64,000 nucleotides of DNA from 2-02-FULL-55-14 sp964534125. GTDB lineage: Bacteria > Bacteroidota > Ignavibacteria > UBA10030. A program made the position numbers and the translations under genes. How positions within the stretch are numbered: position 1 is the first letter of the stretch; every line of letters begins with the position of its first letter. Positions 24,675 through 32,973 of the stretch are shown one piece after another. Under the pieces are notes generated by a model that was given only the letters and a program-made list of their open reading frames with translations, was not told the origin of the DNA and made no database searches. Where the stretch lies: contig CAZHOJ010000003.1 of the NCBI GenBank assembly GCA_964534125.1, positions 186,001 to 250,000 of the forward strand, read 5' to 3'.

Positions 24675-24709
24675 AAAGGTGGGCCGCTTTGCTCTGCGGT
24701 CCCACCTTT
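24675..24709 (-). terminator. Intrinsic terminator in the aromatic-operon leader (attenuator)
   Basis: On the minus strand AAAGGTGGGACCGC pairs with GCGGCCCACCTTT, with one bulged base, around an eight-base loop, followed by a TTTTCTTTT tract. This is a complete intrinsic terminator placed between the leader peptide and aroF, where it would abort the operon transcript unless an alternative fold prevents it. The leader region just upstream holds GCGTTCC, which can pair with GGGAC of the terminator's 5' arm. Confidence 0.85.
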
Positions 24710-24730
24710 GAAGGTCACAAACGTGCCGTC

Positions 24731-24799
24731 TCAGCCGGAACGCAGTCGCGTTCGGAACCGATAATAAAAGAAGAAGGAATATCGGACGGCCGTTGTCAT
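24731..24799 (-). CDS. Phe/Tyr-rich leader peptide of the aroF-pheA-tyrA operon
   Basis: A 22-codon frame from ATG 24799 to TGA. Codons 7-15 read Tyr-Ser-Phe-Phe-Phe-Tyr-Tyr-Arg-Phe: seven of nine are the end products of this operon. The remaining residues are mainly Arg, Thr and Ser. An in-frame ATG two codons earlier lies inside or too close to the promoter. If the -10 at 809-814 is used, transcription starts within a few bases of the ATG, so translation would be close to leaderless; no ribosome-binding site fits. GAACGC and GCGTTC inside the frame's end can form a hairpin, and a ribosome stalled at the aromatic codons would cover GAACGC and free GCGTTCC to block the terminator. It is analogous to pheL/trpL leaders; the assignment rests on sequence logic, not expression data. 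Confidence 0.8.
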   Translation of the reverse strand: MTTAVRYSFFFYYRFRTRLRSG

Positions 24800-24808
24800 G
24801 CTCATTCC

Positions 24809-24837
24809 AGTATACACTTTCGGCTTCTTAACGTCAA
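24809..24837 (-). promoter_or_regulatory. Promoter of the aromatic operon
   Basis: TTGACG (832-837) and TATACT (809-814) on the minus strand are separated by 17 bases, which is close to the sigma70 consensus. They lie directly after the stop codon of the ABC permease gene (24845), so this transcription unit is separate from the ABC operon. Confidence 0.75.
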
Positions 24838-24844
24838 GAGATCC

Positions 24845-26158
24845 CTACCCCCTGACGATCCATCCCACGATCCGCGAGAACTTCGGAGGCGTTCCCTGGA
24901 TGAGGATGGCCACCCGGAAGATCCTCCCGCCGGCCCATACAAAGAGGAGAGTGAACAGAAACATGCCCACGAGGCCGACGATGGGCTGCCATATCGGCAC
25001 CGGCTCGGGAGTGGACATTCTGAGGACCATCAGCGTCGGCGTGAACGGCGGGAAGAGGGACATCCACGTGGCGAACGCCCCTGCGGGTTCGCGCACCACA
25101 GGGAAGTAGACGAACATGGGGATGATGGCCGGCAGAATGGACGGGAATGTGAGCGACTGGGCATCTTTCGGCTCGCTGCAGGTGGCCCCGAGCGCTGTGG
25201 ACATTGCGCCGAACATGACGACCGCCAGGAGCATATAGACAAAGAACCAGGGAAGGACGTCATACGGTATCATCCGGGCATACCCAAGGTATTCGACCGT
25301 CAGCGTACCCCCGATGATATAGACCAGCGAGGTCGTGAGCGACACTGCGATACCCCCTGCCACCTTTCCCGACATGAACTCGACGGGCCTCATAGAGCTC
25401 AGAAGCACCTCTGCGATCCGCTGCGTCTTCTCCTCCATCACCGACTGGAGCATTCCGGGAATGCTCATCATCATCATGAGGAACATCAGCATCATCAGGA
25501 CGATCGGAATGAGCAACGCCTCGATCTCGCTCGACCTCTGCAGCGCCGTGACGCCGCCCGTTTCTGCATCCGCCTCCAGGAGGCCCATGCCCTCCACCCC
25601 CATCCACCAGAACAGGTCGGGCACCTGCTCCGGACCGATGCGCGCGTCCTTCAGCCGGAGCAGCCGGAGCTGGTCGTTGAGCGGGCCGCTGATCCAGCGG
25701 CGGAAATCGTCCAGCGCAGCGTTCTTGCCGAAGTACAGCACACGGCACGTCTCGTCCTTGCCGATCGGATGGACGACATCGGCGCCGATGTCGAGGAATG
25801 CATGGTACTCCCCGTCGCGTACGCGCTCGGAGAGCTCTAGTCGCTGCCCGAGGGTGTCCGAGGACGGTTCGACGACAACAAAGCTGTACGCCGGGCGTAC
25901 CTTGTTCCCCGTTTCTGCGTCGAAGACATCCTGTTCGTTCCTGCGTTCCGCCGCCTCGACAAGTGATGCTGCGACGAGGCCTGTCCGGTCCACGATGGCG
26001 ACCGTCTTGTCGGTCGTGTCCACCCTGTCCTTCATGATCGCGAACACGATGAGACTGCCCCCCATCATGATGGGTGCGATCAGCAGGCCGATGATGAAAC
26101 CTTTCGTTCTGACTGCCGCGAGGTACTCACGGCGCGCGAAGGTGAGGATCTTATGCAT
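24845..26158 (-). CDS. ABC-2 type (NatB-like) exporter permease
   Basis: A 437-residue permease with one N-terminal helix (about 20-40), a large extracytoplasmic domain of about 160 residues (to about 200), then five to six helices (about 215-430). This is the NatB/YhgE-like ABC-2 layout. The first residues MHKILTFARREYLAAVRTKG are typical. The ATP-binding partner is encoded just upstream and overlaps it by eight bases. Substrate is unknown; NatAB homologues export sodium or handle lipid-like molecules. The stop codon precedes the aromatic-operon promoter by a few bases. Confidence 0.88.
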   Translation of the reverse strand: MHKILTFARREYLAAVRTKGFIIGLLIAPIMMGGSLIVFAIMKDRVDTTDKTVAIVDRTGLVAASLVEAAERRNEQDVFDAETGNKVRPAYSFVVVEPSSDTLGQRLELSERVRDGEYHAFLDIGADVVHPIGKDETCRVLYFGKNAALDDFRRWISGPLNDQLRLLRLKDARIGPEQVPDLFWWMGVEGMGLLEADAETGGVTALQRSSEIEALLIPIVLMMLMFLMMMMSIPGMLQSVMEEKTQRIAEVLLSSMRPVEFMSGKVAGGIAVSLTTSLVYIIGGTLTVEYLGYARMIPYDVLPWFFVYMLLAVVMFGAMSTALGATCSEPKDAQSLTFPSILPAIIPMFVYFPVVREPAGAFATWMSLFPPFTPTLMVLRMSTPEPVPIWQPIVGLVGMFLFTLLFVWAGGRIFRVAILIQGTPPKFSRIVGWIVRG

Positions 26159-27065
26159 CCTGCACCTCCTCCGACCTCACACCGGCGATGCGGACGAAGA
26201 TATCGTGCAAGGACGGCCTGACCACGTCGAAGCTGCGTACCGTTGTGCGTGACACGAGCGCCGAAAGGATCGCATTCGTGTCCGCCCCCTTCACGAGCCT
26301 GAGCTCCTGCATCTGTCCGAAATCCGTCACACGCTCCACACCCCCGAGGCCGTCGAGCGCAGGCCTGCCGTCGGACAACCGCACGCGGACCGTGTCCGTG
26401 CCGTACATGTCCTGGATCGACGCCAGCGTCCCGTCGAGGACCTTCTTCCCTTTATGGATCATGAAGATGAAATCGCACATTCGTTCTGCCGTGCTCATAT
26501 CGTGTGTGCTGAAGACGACCGTGGTCCCTTTCTTCCGAAGGTCCAGGACCGCCTCCCGCATGTGGTCGGTATTCAGAGGGTCCAGTCCGGAGAACGGCTC
26601 ATCCAGCAGGAGGAGCTTCGGCCGCGTAATGACCGTCGCCATGAACTGCACCTTCTGGCTCAATCCCTTGCTCAGCGTTTCGACCTTGTCCCTCGCTCTG
26701 TCAGCGAGGTCGAACCGCTCGAGCCACTCTGTGATGTACGCATCAGCATCGGGAGTCTTCCGCAGACGGGCGAAGAACTGCAGTATCTCACGCACCCGCA
26801 TGCGCTTGTACAGGCCCCGTTCCTCCGGCATGTAGCCTATCATGTCGGCCGCTCCTGCATGCATCTGCTCACCGAACATCCGGATAGTGCCGGAATCAGG
26901 CAGCAGGATATTCATCATCATCCGCAGCGTGGTGGTCTTTCCGGAACCGTTCGGCCCGATGAAGCCATACACCGACCCATCGGGGACCTCCAGGCTGAGG
27001 TCATCGACGGCGACCGTATCGCCGAACGTTTTCCTGACCCTCTCGATCGAAACAGCGCTTGGCAT
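26151..27065 (-). CDS. ABC exporter ATP-binding protein (NatA-like)
   Basis: A 304-residue ATPase. Walker A is GPNGSGKTT (near residue 38), the ABC signature region is LSKGLSQKVQF, Walker B is LLLLDEPFSGLD, and a DUF4162-like C-terminal domain (about 230-304) follows. The ATPase pairs with the NatB-like permease encoded immediately downstream (eight-base overlap). It drives export of an unknown substrate. A candidate promoter with 17-base spacing lies 30-60 bases upstream of the ATG. Confidence 0.92.
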   Translation of the reverse strand: MPSAVSIERVRKTFGDTVAVDDLSLEVPDGSVYGFIGPNGSGKTTTLRMMMNILLPDSGTIRMFGEQMHAGAADMIGYMPEERGLYKRMRVREILQFFARLRKTPDADAYITEWLERFDLADRARDKVETLSKGLSQKVQFMATVITRPKLLLLDEPFSGLDPLNTDHMREAVLDLRKKGTTVVFSTHDMSTAERMCDFIFMIHKGKKVLDGTLASIQDMYGTDTVRVRLSDGRPALDGLGGVERVTDFGQMQELRLVKGADTNAILSALVSRTTVRSFDVVRPSLHDIFVRIAGVRSEEVQDA

Positions 27066-27094
27066 CTTGTATCCGTTCTATGAAATGACCCTCA

Positions 27095-27123
27095 AGAATA
27101 GGCAGTCATGAGGGTGGATGCAA
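27095..27123 (-). promoter_or_regulatory. Candidate promoter for the NatAB-like operon
   Basis: TTGCAT (118-123) and TATTCT (95-100) on the minus strand are 17 bases apart, in the divergent gap between the two ABC systems, giving a short untranslated region before ATG 27065. Match to consensus is moderate. Confidence 0.4.
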
Positions 27124-27221
27124 TCCGACAGGCATTCCACCGCTGTGCCTCTTGTCTTCCACGCGATTTTTCCGTTCAGTAACCAATCATGACCTTGGGC
27201 GTATACGTCCGGAACCTCTGA

Positions 27222-29096
27222 ATGTTCAGCATGTCCCTCTTTTCTCATAGTTGGAAATCGAGCGTGCGCTCCATCATCTGGGGTCGTGAGCTCGGCGCCA
27301 ACATCGTCATCGGTGCGATCCTCGCACTGCTTGCTCTGAACCTCCTCGGACTGGGCCTGTTCATCCGTCCTGTGCTCGAGGAGATGTATCCGGGCGAGGA
27401 CCCCGTCGTCCTTGTGAACGGCATCCTGCTCGCATGGTTCATGTTCGACGTCATGCTCAGGCTGTTCCTGCAGAAAGCCCCCTCCGTCGAGGTCTTGCCC
27501 TATCTGCTGCTTCCCGTTCCCCGGAGGCACATCGTGCGATTCATGCTCCTCCGCACGCTCATCTCCGGTTTCAACATCGTCCCTCTCTTCGCCATCATTC
27601 CCATTGTCTTCACGTTGATGCTCCCGGAGACAGGATGGTTGTCATCGCTTGCATGGTTCCTCGGCGTCAGCGGAATGATGGTTCTGGCGAACGTCATCGT
27701 CTTCGCCACAGAAAAACTTCAGGCGCAGAAGACGCGGACCGTGCCCTTGATCGCCCTCGCTATGGCGGCCCTCTTCGTGCTGGGAGAGGCCGGCATCTTC
27801 GAACTTGCGGAGCTCTCGGCAGCTCTGTACGGATCGCTCCTCACCATGCCGTTGACAGTACTGGTCTGGTTGGCGGTCATCGGTGCCATCACTGAGGGGG
27901 TCGTCGGATGGCTGACCGGCCTGCTCCGGCTCGAGTCGTTGCTGGAGGCGGGACGGATCGATCGGGGAATGAGCGGAGACAGCCTTCTGAAAAGGTTCGA
28001 GGGCAAAGGGGCCGTTGCGGCGTACCTGGGACTCGAATTGAAGATGCTTCTTCGTAACAAACGTCCGCGGGCATCGTTCGGGCTTGTCATCTTTGTCATC
28101 CTCTTCGTGCCACTCTATTATATGGGGATGGCGCCGGTCTTCCTTGAGTTCTATCCCCCTCCCGACCACATGCCGACCCGGGAAGTACTGACCGCAGCGA
28201 CCCTTCCGGAGGAGCGTCTCGTACAGTTCGTCGTCAGGGACGCGGCAGTCCCGAAGGATGCCTGGGTCTATGTGACGGGGAACCACTCCCTCCTGGGGCC
28301 ATGGAAGCCGTCCAAAGTACCGCTCGTCCGCAATGAGGACAGCTCGTGGAGCAGGACGATACCGTTCGTCGAAGGGACTGCGCTGCGCGTCATCGTCACG
28401 CTTGGCACATGGAGAACGGAGGCCTCGACCGGTCCGGACCTGGAGCCGGATGTGAAGGAATTCACAGTGACGGGGGATACGACGATCGTTCTATCCGCGC
28501 CGGCGTGGAAGCAGCCGGCATTGGACGGCTTCGAGACCTTCATGCTCCTCTACATGGCGCTGCTGTTCGTCGGTATGCCGATGCTCGTCCATGGCCAGTT
28601 CCTGTTCGTCTGGGAAAGCAATTACTTCGACCTCCTGCTGACCGCGCCGGTGGACTGTGCGGCCTACCTGCGGGCGAAGCTCTACCTGCTCCTGTCCCTC
28701 GGCTTCTTCGGGCTGCTTCTTGGCCTGCCGATGTTCTTCATCGCCGAGCAGCTTCTTCCCATCCACGTCGCGACGGGCATCTATGCTCTCGGGGTCAACT
28801 CCTTCCTGCTCATCCTCTGGTCGATGCTCTCACGAAAACGGATGGACCTCGGAGCGAGCATCTTCAGCACACAGGGGAAGGGAAGCACGAATTTCCTGAC
28901 GATCCTGCCCACAATGATCGCTCCCATCCTTCTCTTCATCCTCGCCAACACGATCCTCACCCCGGCCGCAGGATTGTATGTGCTCGGGGGACTCGGCGTA
29001 CTTGGCCTGTTGGGCATGACGCCGCTGATGAGGTTCGTGCAGCGTACATTCACCTCGCAGAAGTATCTGATGCGGGCAGGATTCAGACAATCGTAG
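27222..29096 (+). CDS. DUF5687-type ABC permease with inserted starch-binding (CBM20/CBM48)-like domain
   Basis: A 624-residue membrane protein. Residues about 1-320 hold six or more helices starting IWGRELGANIVIGAILALLAL, with 'VRFMLLRTLISGFN' as in the DUF5687 family of Bacteroidota ABC-2-like permeases. Residues about 340-425 interrupt the helices with a soluble region containing WVYVTGNHSLLGPW and a later 'ALRVIVTLGTWRTEAS' segment, which resemble the beta-sandwich carbohydrate-binding families CBM20/CBM48. Helices then resume (about 433-620). Family members are usually about 480-490 residues, so the insert explains the excess. The downstream ATPase gene starts 14 bases after the stop, so they form an ABC-transporter pair. 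The start could be nine bases further in (second ATG). Confidence 0.75.
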   Translation: MFSMSLFSHSWKSSVRSIIWGRELGANIVIGAILALLALNLLGLGLFIRPVLEEMYPGEDPVVLVNGILLAWFMFDVMLRLFLQKAPSVEVLPYLLLPVPRRHIVRFMLLRTLISGFNIVPLFAIIPIVFTLMLPETGWLSSLAWFLGVSGMMVLANVIVFATEKLQAQKTRTVPLIALAMAALFVLGEAGIFELAELSAALYGSLLTMPLTVLVWLAVIGAITEGVVGWLTGLLRLESLLEAGRIDRGMSGDSLLKRFEGKGAVAAYLGLELKMLLRNKRPRASFGLVIFVILFVPLYYMGMAPVFLEFYPPPDHMPTREVLTAATLPEERLVQFVVRDAAVPKDAWVYVTGNHSLLGPWKPSKVPLVRNEDSSWSRTIPFVEGTALRVIVTLGTWRTEASTGPDLEPDVKEFTVTGDTTIVLSAPAWKQPALDGFETFMLLYMALLFVGMPMLVHGQFLFVWESNYFDLLLTAPVDCAAYLRAKLYLLLSLGFFGLLLGLPMFFIAEQLLPIHVATGIYALGVNSFLLILWSMLSRKRMDLGASIFSTQGKGSTNFLTILPTMIAPILLFILANTILTPAAGLYVLGGLGVLGLLGMTPLMRFVQRTFTSQKYLMRAGFRQS

Positions 29097-29110
29097 AGCC
29101 GGAGCCGCTG

Positions 29111-29812
29111 ATGATCCATGCACACGATCTGAAGAAACAGTACGGGAAACTGGTCGCGCTCGACGTGAGCGACATGACCATACGGCCGGGCGAGACGTTC
29201 GGACTCGTCGGGAACAACGGGGCAGGCAAGACGACGTTCTTCAGCCTCATGCTCGACCTCATCGTCCCCACCGCCGGGACCGTGGAGATGAAAGGGGCCA
29301 ACGTCCATGCGACGGAGGCGTGGAAGCGCCACACCGGGTCATACCTGGACGAGCGGTTCCTCATCGACTTCCTCACCCCCGAAGAGTACTTCTCGTTCGT
29401 TGCAGAGGTGTACGGCGTGACCCGCGAGCGGTACGAAGAATTCCTGGCGGAGTTCGCGGACTTCTTCGGCGGAGAGATCCTCGGCAGCGGAAAATACATC
29501 CGCGAACTTTCGAAGGGCAATCAGAAGAAGATAGGGCTGGCCGCTGCGATGATGTCCCGGCCCGAGGTGCTCATCCTCGACGAGCCGTTCCCGCATCTTG
29601 ACCCAAGTTCAGTAAGCCGGCTGAAGAACCTGCTGAAAACCTACCACAGCAGGCACGGAGCGACCGTTCTGATCTCAAGCCACGACCTTCATCATGTCAC
29701 GGAGGTCTGCGGGCGGATTGCGCTCCTCGAAAAAGGGCATATCCTCTGGGATGAGCCCACGAACCAGGACACGCTCAGGAAGCTCCAGCAGTACTTTGCC
29801 GTCTCGCCCTGA
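29111..29812 (+). CDS. ABC transporter ATP-binding protein paired with DUF5687 permease
   Basis: A 233-residue ATPase. GNNGAGKTT (about 35-43) is Walker A; 'IRELSKGNQKKIGLA' is the signature region; LILDEPFPHLDPSS is Walker B with 'PHLD' in place of the common 'GLD'; SSHDLHHV holds the switch His. ATG 29111 comes after GGAGCC, 14 bases after the DUF5687 gene. It energises that permease. The export substrate is unknown. Its stop is nearly adjacent to the convergent lipoprotein gene's stop. Confidence 0.9.
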   Translation: MIHAHDLKKQYGKLVALDVSDMTIRPGETFGLVGNNGAGKTTFFSLMLDLIVPTAGTVEMKGANVHATEAWKRHTGSYLDERFLIDFLTPEEYFSFVAEVYGVTRERYEEFLAEFADFFGGEILGSGKYIRELSKGNQKKIGLAAAMMSRPEVLILDEPFPHLDPSSVSRLKNLLKTYHSRHGATVLISSHDLHHVTEVCGRIALLEKGHILWDEPTNQDTLRKLQQYFAVSP

Positions 29813-29817
29813 CCGGT

Positions 29818-30276
29818 TCAGCGTGTGAAGACCGAGACGAGGATGGATGGATCGGAAGGGCTTGAAACGACGGTCGCCTGCAGAACGTCCGTGCGGAAGC
29901 GGAACGAAAGCTGCACGGCAGATGCGAAATGAGCGACCTCGACCGAATCGATGTGGGGAGAAGAGAACCGCTCAAGATACGCGGCATCATACGCCGGGTC
30001 CACGATGGTCAGAATGACCCACCGCTGCTGCGTGACCAGGGCCTCGACCTGGGGCTGACGATCGCCTGCGGGAAGTTCGAGGAGGTACCCGTTCTCCATA
30101 TGCACGACCGATGGGGCTGCGAAACGTTCTGAAGTCCTGGATGAGAACAGCCCGCATCCGGCCCAAAAACCCAGAAGCAGAAGGATCCCGGCAGTTCGAG
30201 CGGCCGATCGTCGCCGACCCTCTGTCACGATGCCATTCTCAAAAGCCGGACTCTCCCGATACACGCTTTCGACCAT
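29818..30276 (-). CDS. Putative lipoprotein of unknown function
   Basis: A 152-residue protein. A basic region (GRRRSAARTAG) precedes the hydrophobic ILLLLGFWAGCG, giving a possible lipobox (FWAG-C) near residue 41; Trp at -3 is unusual, so lipidation is uncertain. The mature part alternates hydrophobic strands (WVILTIVDP, VQLSFRFRTD, ILVSVFTR) and may be a small beta sandwich resembling an AMIN-type periplasmic domain. No family call is made with confidence. It converges with the ABC ATPase gene (five-base gap) and is divergent from the S9 peptidase. Confidence 0.6.
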   Translation of the reverse strand: MVESVYRESPAFENGIVTEGRRRSAARTAGILLLLGFWAGCGLFSSRTSERFAAPSVVHMENGYLLELPAGDRQPQVEALVTQQRWVILTIVDPAYDAAYLERFSSPHIDSVEVAHFASAVQLSFRFRTDVLQATVVSSPSDPSILVSVFTR

Positions 30277-30391
30277 GAATTTGAATCTCTATCTTGGGAC
30301 ATGAACTGCATCTACCACCCCCACAGCCCGGCCGCACACTCGCTCTCCCAATGGTCGGCAACACCACACAGATAATCAAGGAGATCTATCT

Positions 30392-32596
30392 ATGTCACCA
30401 CGCATACTGCGTTCGCTGATCCTCCTGCTGGTCCTGTCAGCGACGATGTTCGCACAGGAGAAAGAGAAGCTTCCACCCCTCACGATGGACGCTCTCCGGG
30501 ACCCGGCCGTCATGGCCGCATTCAGGGTCCCGTCCGTCCAGTGGTTGTCGGACAACACCGCGCTTCTCACTGAAGCGGAGGGCATGTTCCGGTACGACCC
30601 TGCAACCGGTTCGAAGACCCCGTTCATGGACACCGAGAAGGCGAAGGCCGGTTTCGCCGCTGTTGCGGGAGGCGAGAACGCCCCTCCACTCCCCCGGAGC
30701 CCCTATGAGTTGACGGAGGACGGCGAGAAAGGGCTCTACGTTGTCAACGGCGACATCTATGTCCTCGATGTAGATTCGTACGAGTTCGTACGTGTGACAG
30801 CGACCGAAGCCGCCGAGGAGAACGCACATTTGTCACCCGACGGGGACAAGGTAGCGTACGTTCGCGAGAAGAATATTTACATGTACGACCTCGACGACAA
30901 ACAGGAACGTGCCATCACGACCGACGGCGGAGGGACCATCCTGAACGGGACGCTCTCCTGGGTCTATTGGGAAGAGATCTTCGGACGGTCGGACATCGCC
31001 TACTGGTGGTCCCCCGATTCGAAGAGCATCGCATTTCTCCGGACCGATGAGTCGGACGTCAGCATCGAGTACTATGTCCATGTCGCTCCCTGGACGCCGA
31101 AGGTGACCGAACAACGGTACCCGAAGATCGGCGAGAAGAATCCCGTCGTGACCGTTGGCATCGCCGACATCGATGACGGTACGACCATCTGGGCCGGGAT
31201 CGACAAGGAGAAATACGAGTACATCATACGCGTCGACTGGCTGCCCGACAGCGACCGCCTCTGCGTGCGTACGGAGAACAGGCTGCAGACAAAGCTCGAT
31301 TTCTATTTCGTCGACCGGGAGTCGGGAGCAGCGACCTACGTGATGACGGATGAGAACGAGACATGGCTCAACATGTCGGACGACCTGTACTTCCTGGAGG
31401 ACGGCGACCACCTGATCATCGCGTCCGAGAGGGACGGGTACGAGCACCTGTACCGATTCACGATGGACGGCAAGCTGGCCAACCAGATCACGAAAGGGGA
31501 CTGGTCTGTGCGTACCTCCGGGGGCGGACCGTTCTGGATCCGTCAGGCGGTCAGCGGCATCGATGAGAAGAACGGATGGGTCTACTTCACTGGCCTGAAG
31601 GAATCTTCCCTCGAGCGTCATCTGTATCGTATCAAGATGGACGGGACCGGTCTGACGAAGCTCTCGAAAGAGCCCGGCACACATGCCATCACGATGAGCC
31701 CTGACGGGAAGTGGTACTTTGACCGGTATTCCAGCTCGACAACCGCCCCCTCGCTCACATTGTACAAGAGCAGCGGAACTGTCCACAAGGTCCTCGCCGC
31801 CTCCAACATGGAGGGATTCAAGAAGTATGATGTGATCTATCCGGAGATCACGTGGATCGAGACGCGGGACGGCTTCAAGGTGCCGGGATGGATCGTGAAG
31901 CCGAAGAAGATCGAGGAGGGGAAGAAATACCCTGTTGTTGTGCAGGTCTACGGCGGCCCCTCGGCCCCGACCATCGCGAACAGCTTCGGGTTCGATCTTG
32001 TCCAGGCGAATGACCTGCTGCAGCAGGGATACATCACCTTCAAGGTGGACAACCGTGCCGCCACCGGCATCAGCAAGACGCTCGAGAACCTGATCCATAT
32101 GCGGACGCCGGGAGAGGTCGAGCTGAACGATCTTGTGGATGCAGTGCAATGGCTCAAGAAACAACCGGGCATCGACCCCGACAGGTTCGGCATCACCGGC
32201 TGGAGCGGCGGCGGTACGAACACCATCCTCGCCATGACGCGCTCGAAGGAGTTCAAGGCCGGCATCGCCGGCGGGGCCGTGACGGACTTCCGCTACTACG
32301 ACACGAAGTGGGGCGAGGCGCTGATGCGGACAGAGAAGGAGAACAAGGAGGGATTCGAGAAGGTGAACCTGAACCAGTTCGCCAAGGACCTGCATGGCAA
32401 GCTGATGCTCATCCACGGATCGCACGACGACAACGTGCACATTCAGAACATCTGGGTGTTCATCAATGAGCTGATCGAGGCGAACAAGCTGTTCGAGCTC
32501 ATGGTGTATCCGGAGCGTGGCCATGGCGTCCGCGACCGGGGCGGCAGGACGCACATGCAGAACCTGCAGCTGGATTTCTGGAAACGGAACCTGTAG
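30392..32596 (+). CDS. Secreted dipeptidyl-peptidase IV-type serine peptidase (S9B)
   Basis: A 734-residue enzyme with a signal peptide (RILRSLILLLVLSATMFAQ), an N-terminal beta-propeller (about 40-480) carrying a WVYWEEIFGR segment like the DPP-IV double-Glu motif, and a C-terminal alpha/beta-hydrolase. The catalytic triad is Ser605 in GWSGGG, Asp679 in HGSHDDNVH and His711 in RGHGV; spacings of 74 and 32 residues compare with 78 and 32 in human DPP4. It should release X-Pro or X-Ala dipeptides in the periplasm. AAGGAG lies ten bases before ATG. A single gene. Confidence 0.95.
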   Translation: MSPRILRSLILLLVLSATMFAQEKEKLPPLTMDALRDPAVMAAFRVPSVQWLSDNTALLTEAEGMFRYDPATGSKTPFMDTEKAKAGFAAVAGGENAPPLPRSPYELTEDGEKGLYVVNGDIYVLDVDSYEFVRVTATEAAEENAHLSPDGDKVAYVREKNIYMYDLDDKQERAITTDGGGTILNGTLSWVYWEEIFGRSDIAYWWSPDSKSIAFLRTDESDVSIEYYVHVAPWTPKVTEQRYPKIGEKNPVVTVGIADIDDGTTIWAGIDKEKYEYIIRVDWLPDSDRLCVRTENRLQTKLDFYFVDRESGAATYVMTDENETWLNMSDDLYFLEDGDHLIIASERDGYEHLYRFTMDGKLANQITKGDWSVRTSGGGPFWIRQAVSGIDEKNGWVYFTGLKESSLERHLYRIKMDGTGLTKLSKEPGTHAITMSPDGKWYFDRYSSSTTAPSLTLYKSSGTVHKVLAASNMEGFKKYDVIYPEITWIETRDGFKVPGWIVKPKKIEEGKKYPVVVQVYGGPSAPTIANSFGFDLVQANDLLQQGYITFKVDNRAATGISKTLENLIHMRTPGEVELNDLVDAVQWLKKQPGIDPDRFGITGWSGGGTNTILAMTRSKEFKAGIAGGAVTDFRYYDTKWGEALMRTEKENKEGFEKVNLNQFAKDLHGKLMLIHGSHDDNVHIQNIWVFINELIEANKLFELMVYPERGHGVRDRGGRTHMQNLQLDFWKRNL

Positions 32597-32973
32597 CAGA
32601 GTGCGGAAATACGTTTCACGGTAGGTTTCTCGCAACGCGCGCCATGGAAGCAACGGACGCAGCGTTAGAAATTACATAAAAACGTTGCGTACGCCGCCTG
32701 CATGATCCATCAAGACCGTTGCGCCTGTCCGCCTTTTTGGATCTCCAATGGCAGGCGGGGACGTGGCTTGCCTGCGTGACGCAGTCAGGCAGGCGAGAAA
32801 CGTTTTTCCGCAAGCTCCTGGAAGTGGAACACGAAGTTGACGCGAAGTTCCACGGAGAGTGAAAGTAAGCTCTTTCCCTTCGTGGAGCTTCGTGTTGGCT
32901 TCGTGCCTGCACGCCTGTCTGCGTGTCGAACACTTCGACAGGCAGGCACGCAGGCGCGGGCCTTCGTGTCCCC
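32597..32973. other. Intergenic region rich in inverted repeats
   Basis: No gene is supported here. It holds a 15-base element GGTAGGTTTCTCGCA (620-634) repeated at 38684-38698, a stem CTGCG/CGCAG (772-784), an imperfect inverted repeat of about 35 bases (about 828-868 with 872-906), and a clean stem TGTCGAA/TTCGACA (924-940) inside further GCCTG/CAGGC matches. These read as dispersed repeat elements and transcription stops for the flanking convergent genes. Some open frame on either strand is composition only. Confidence 0.6.

Noticed and set aside
30833..32653. Long minus-strand open frame (606 codons) opposite the S9 peptidase
   Set aside because: It runs antisense to a gene with intact catalytic triad, and its composition (many Val, Asp, His, Arg runs) is that of a reverse-strand shadow in high-G+C DNA.
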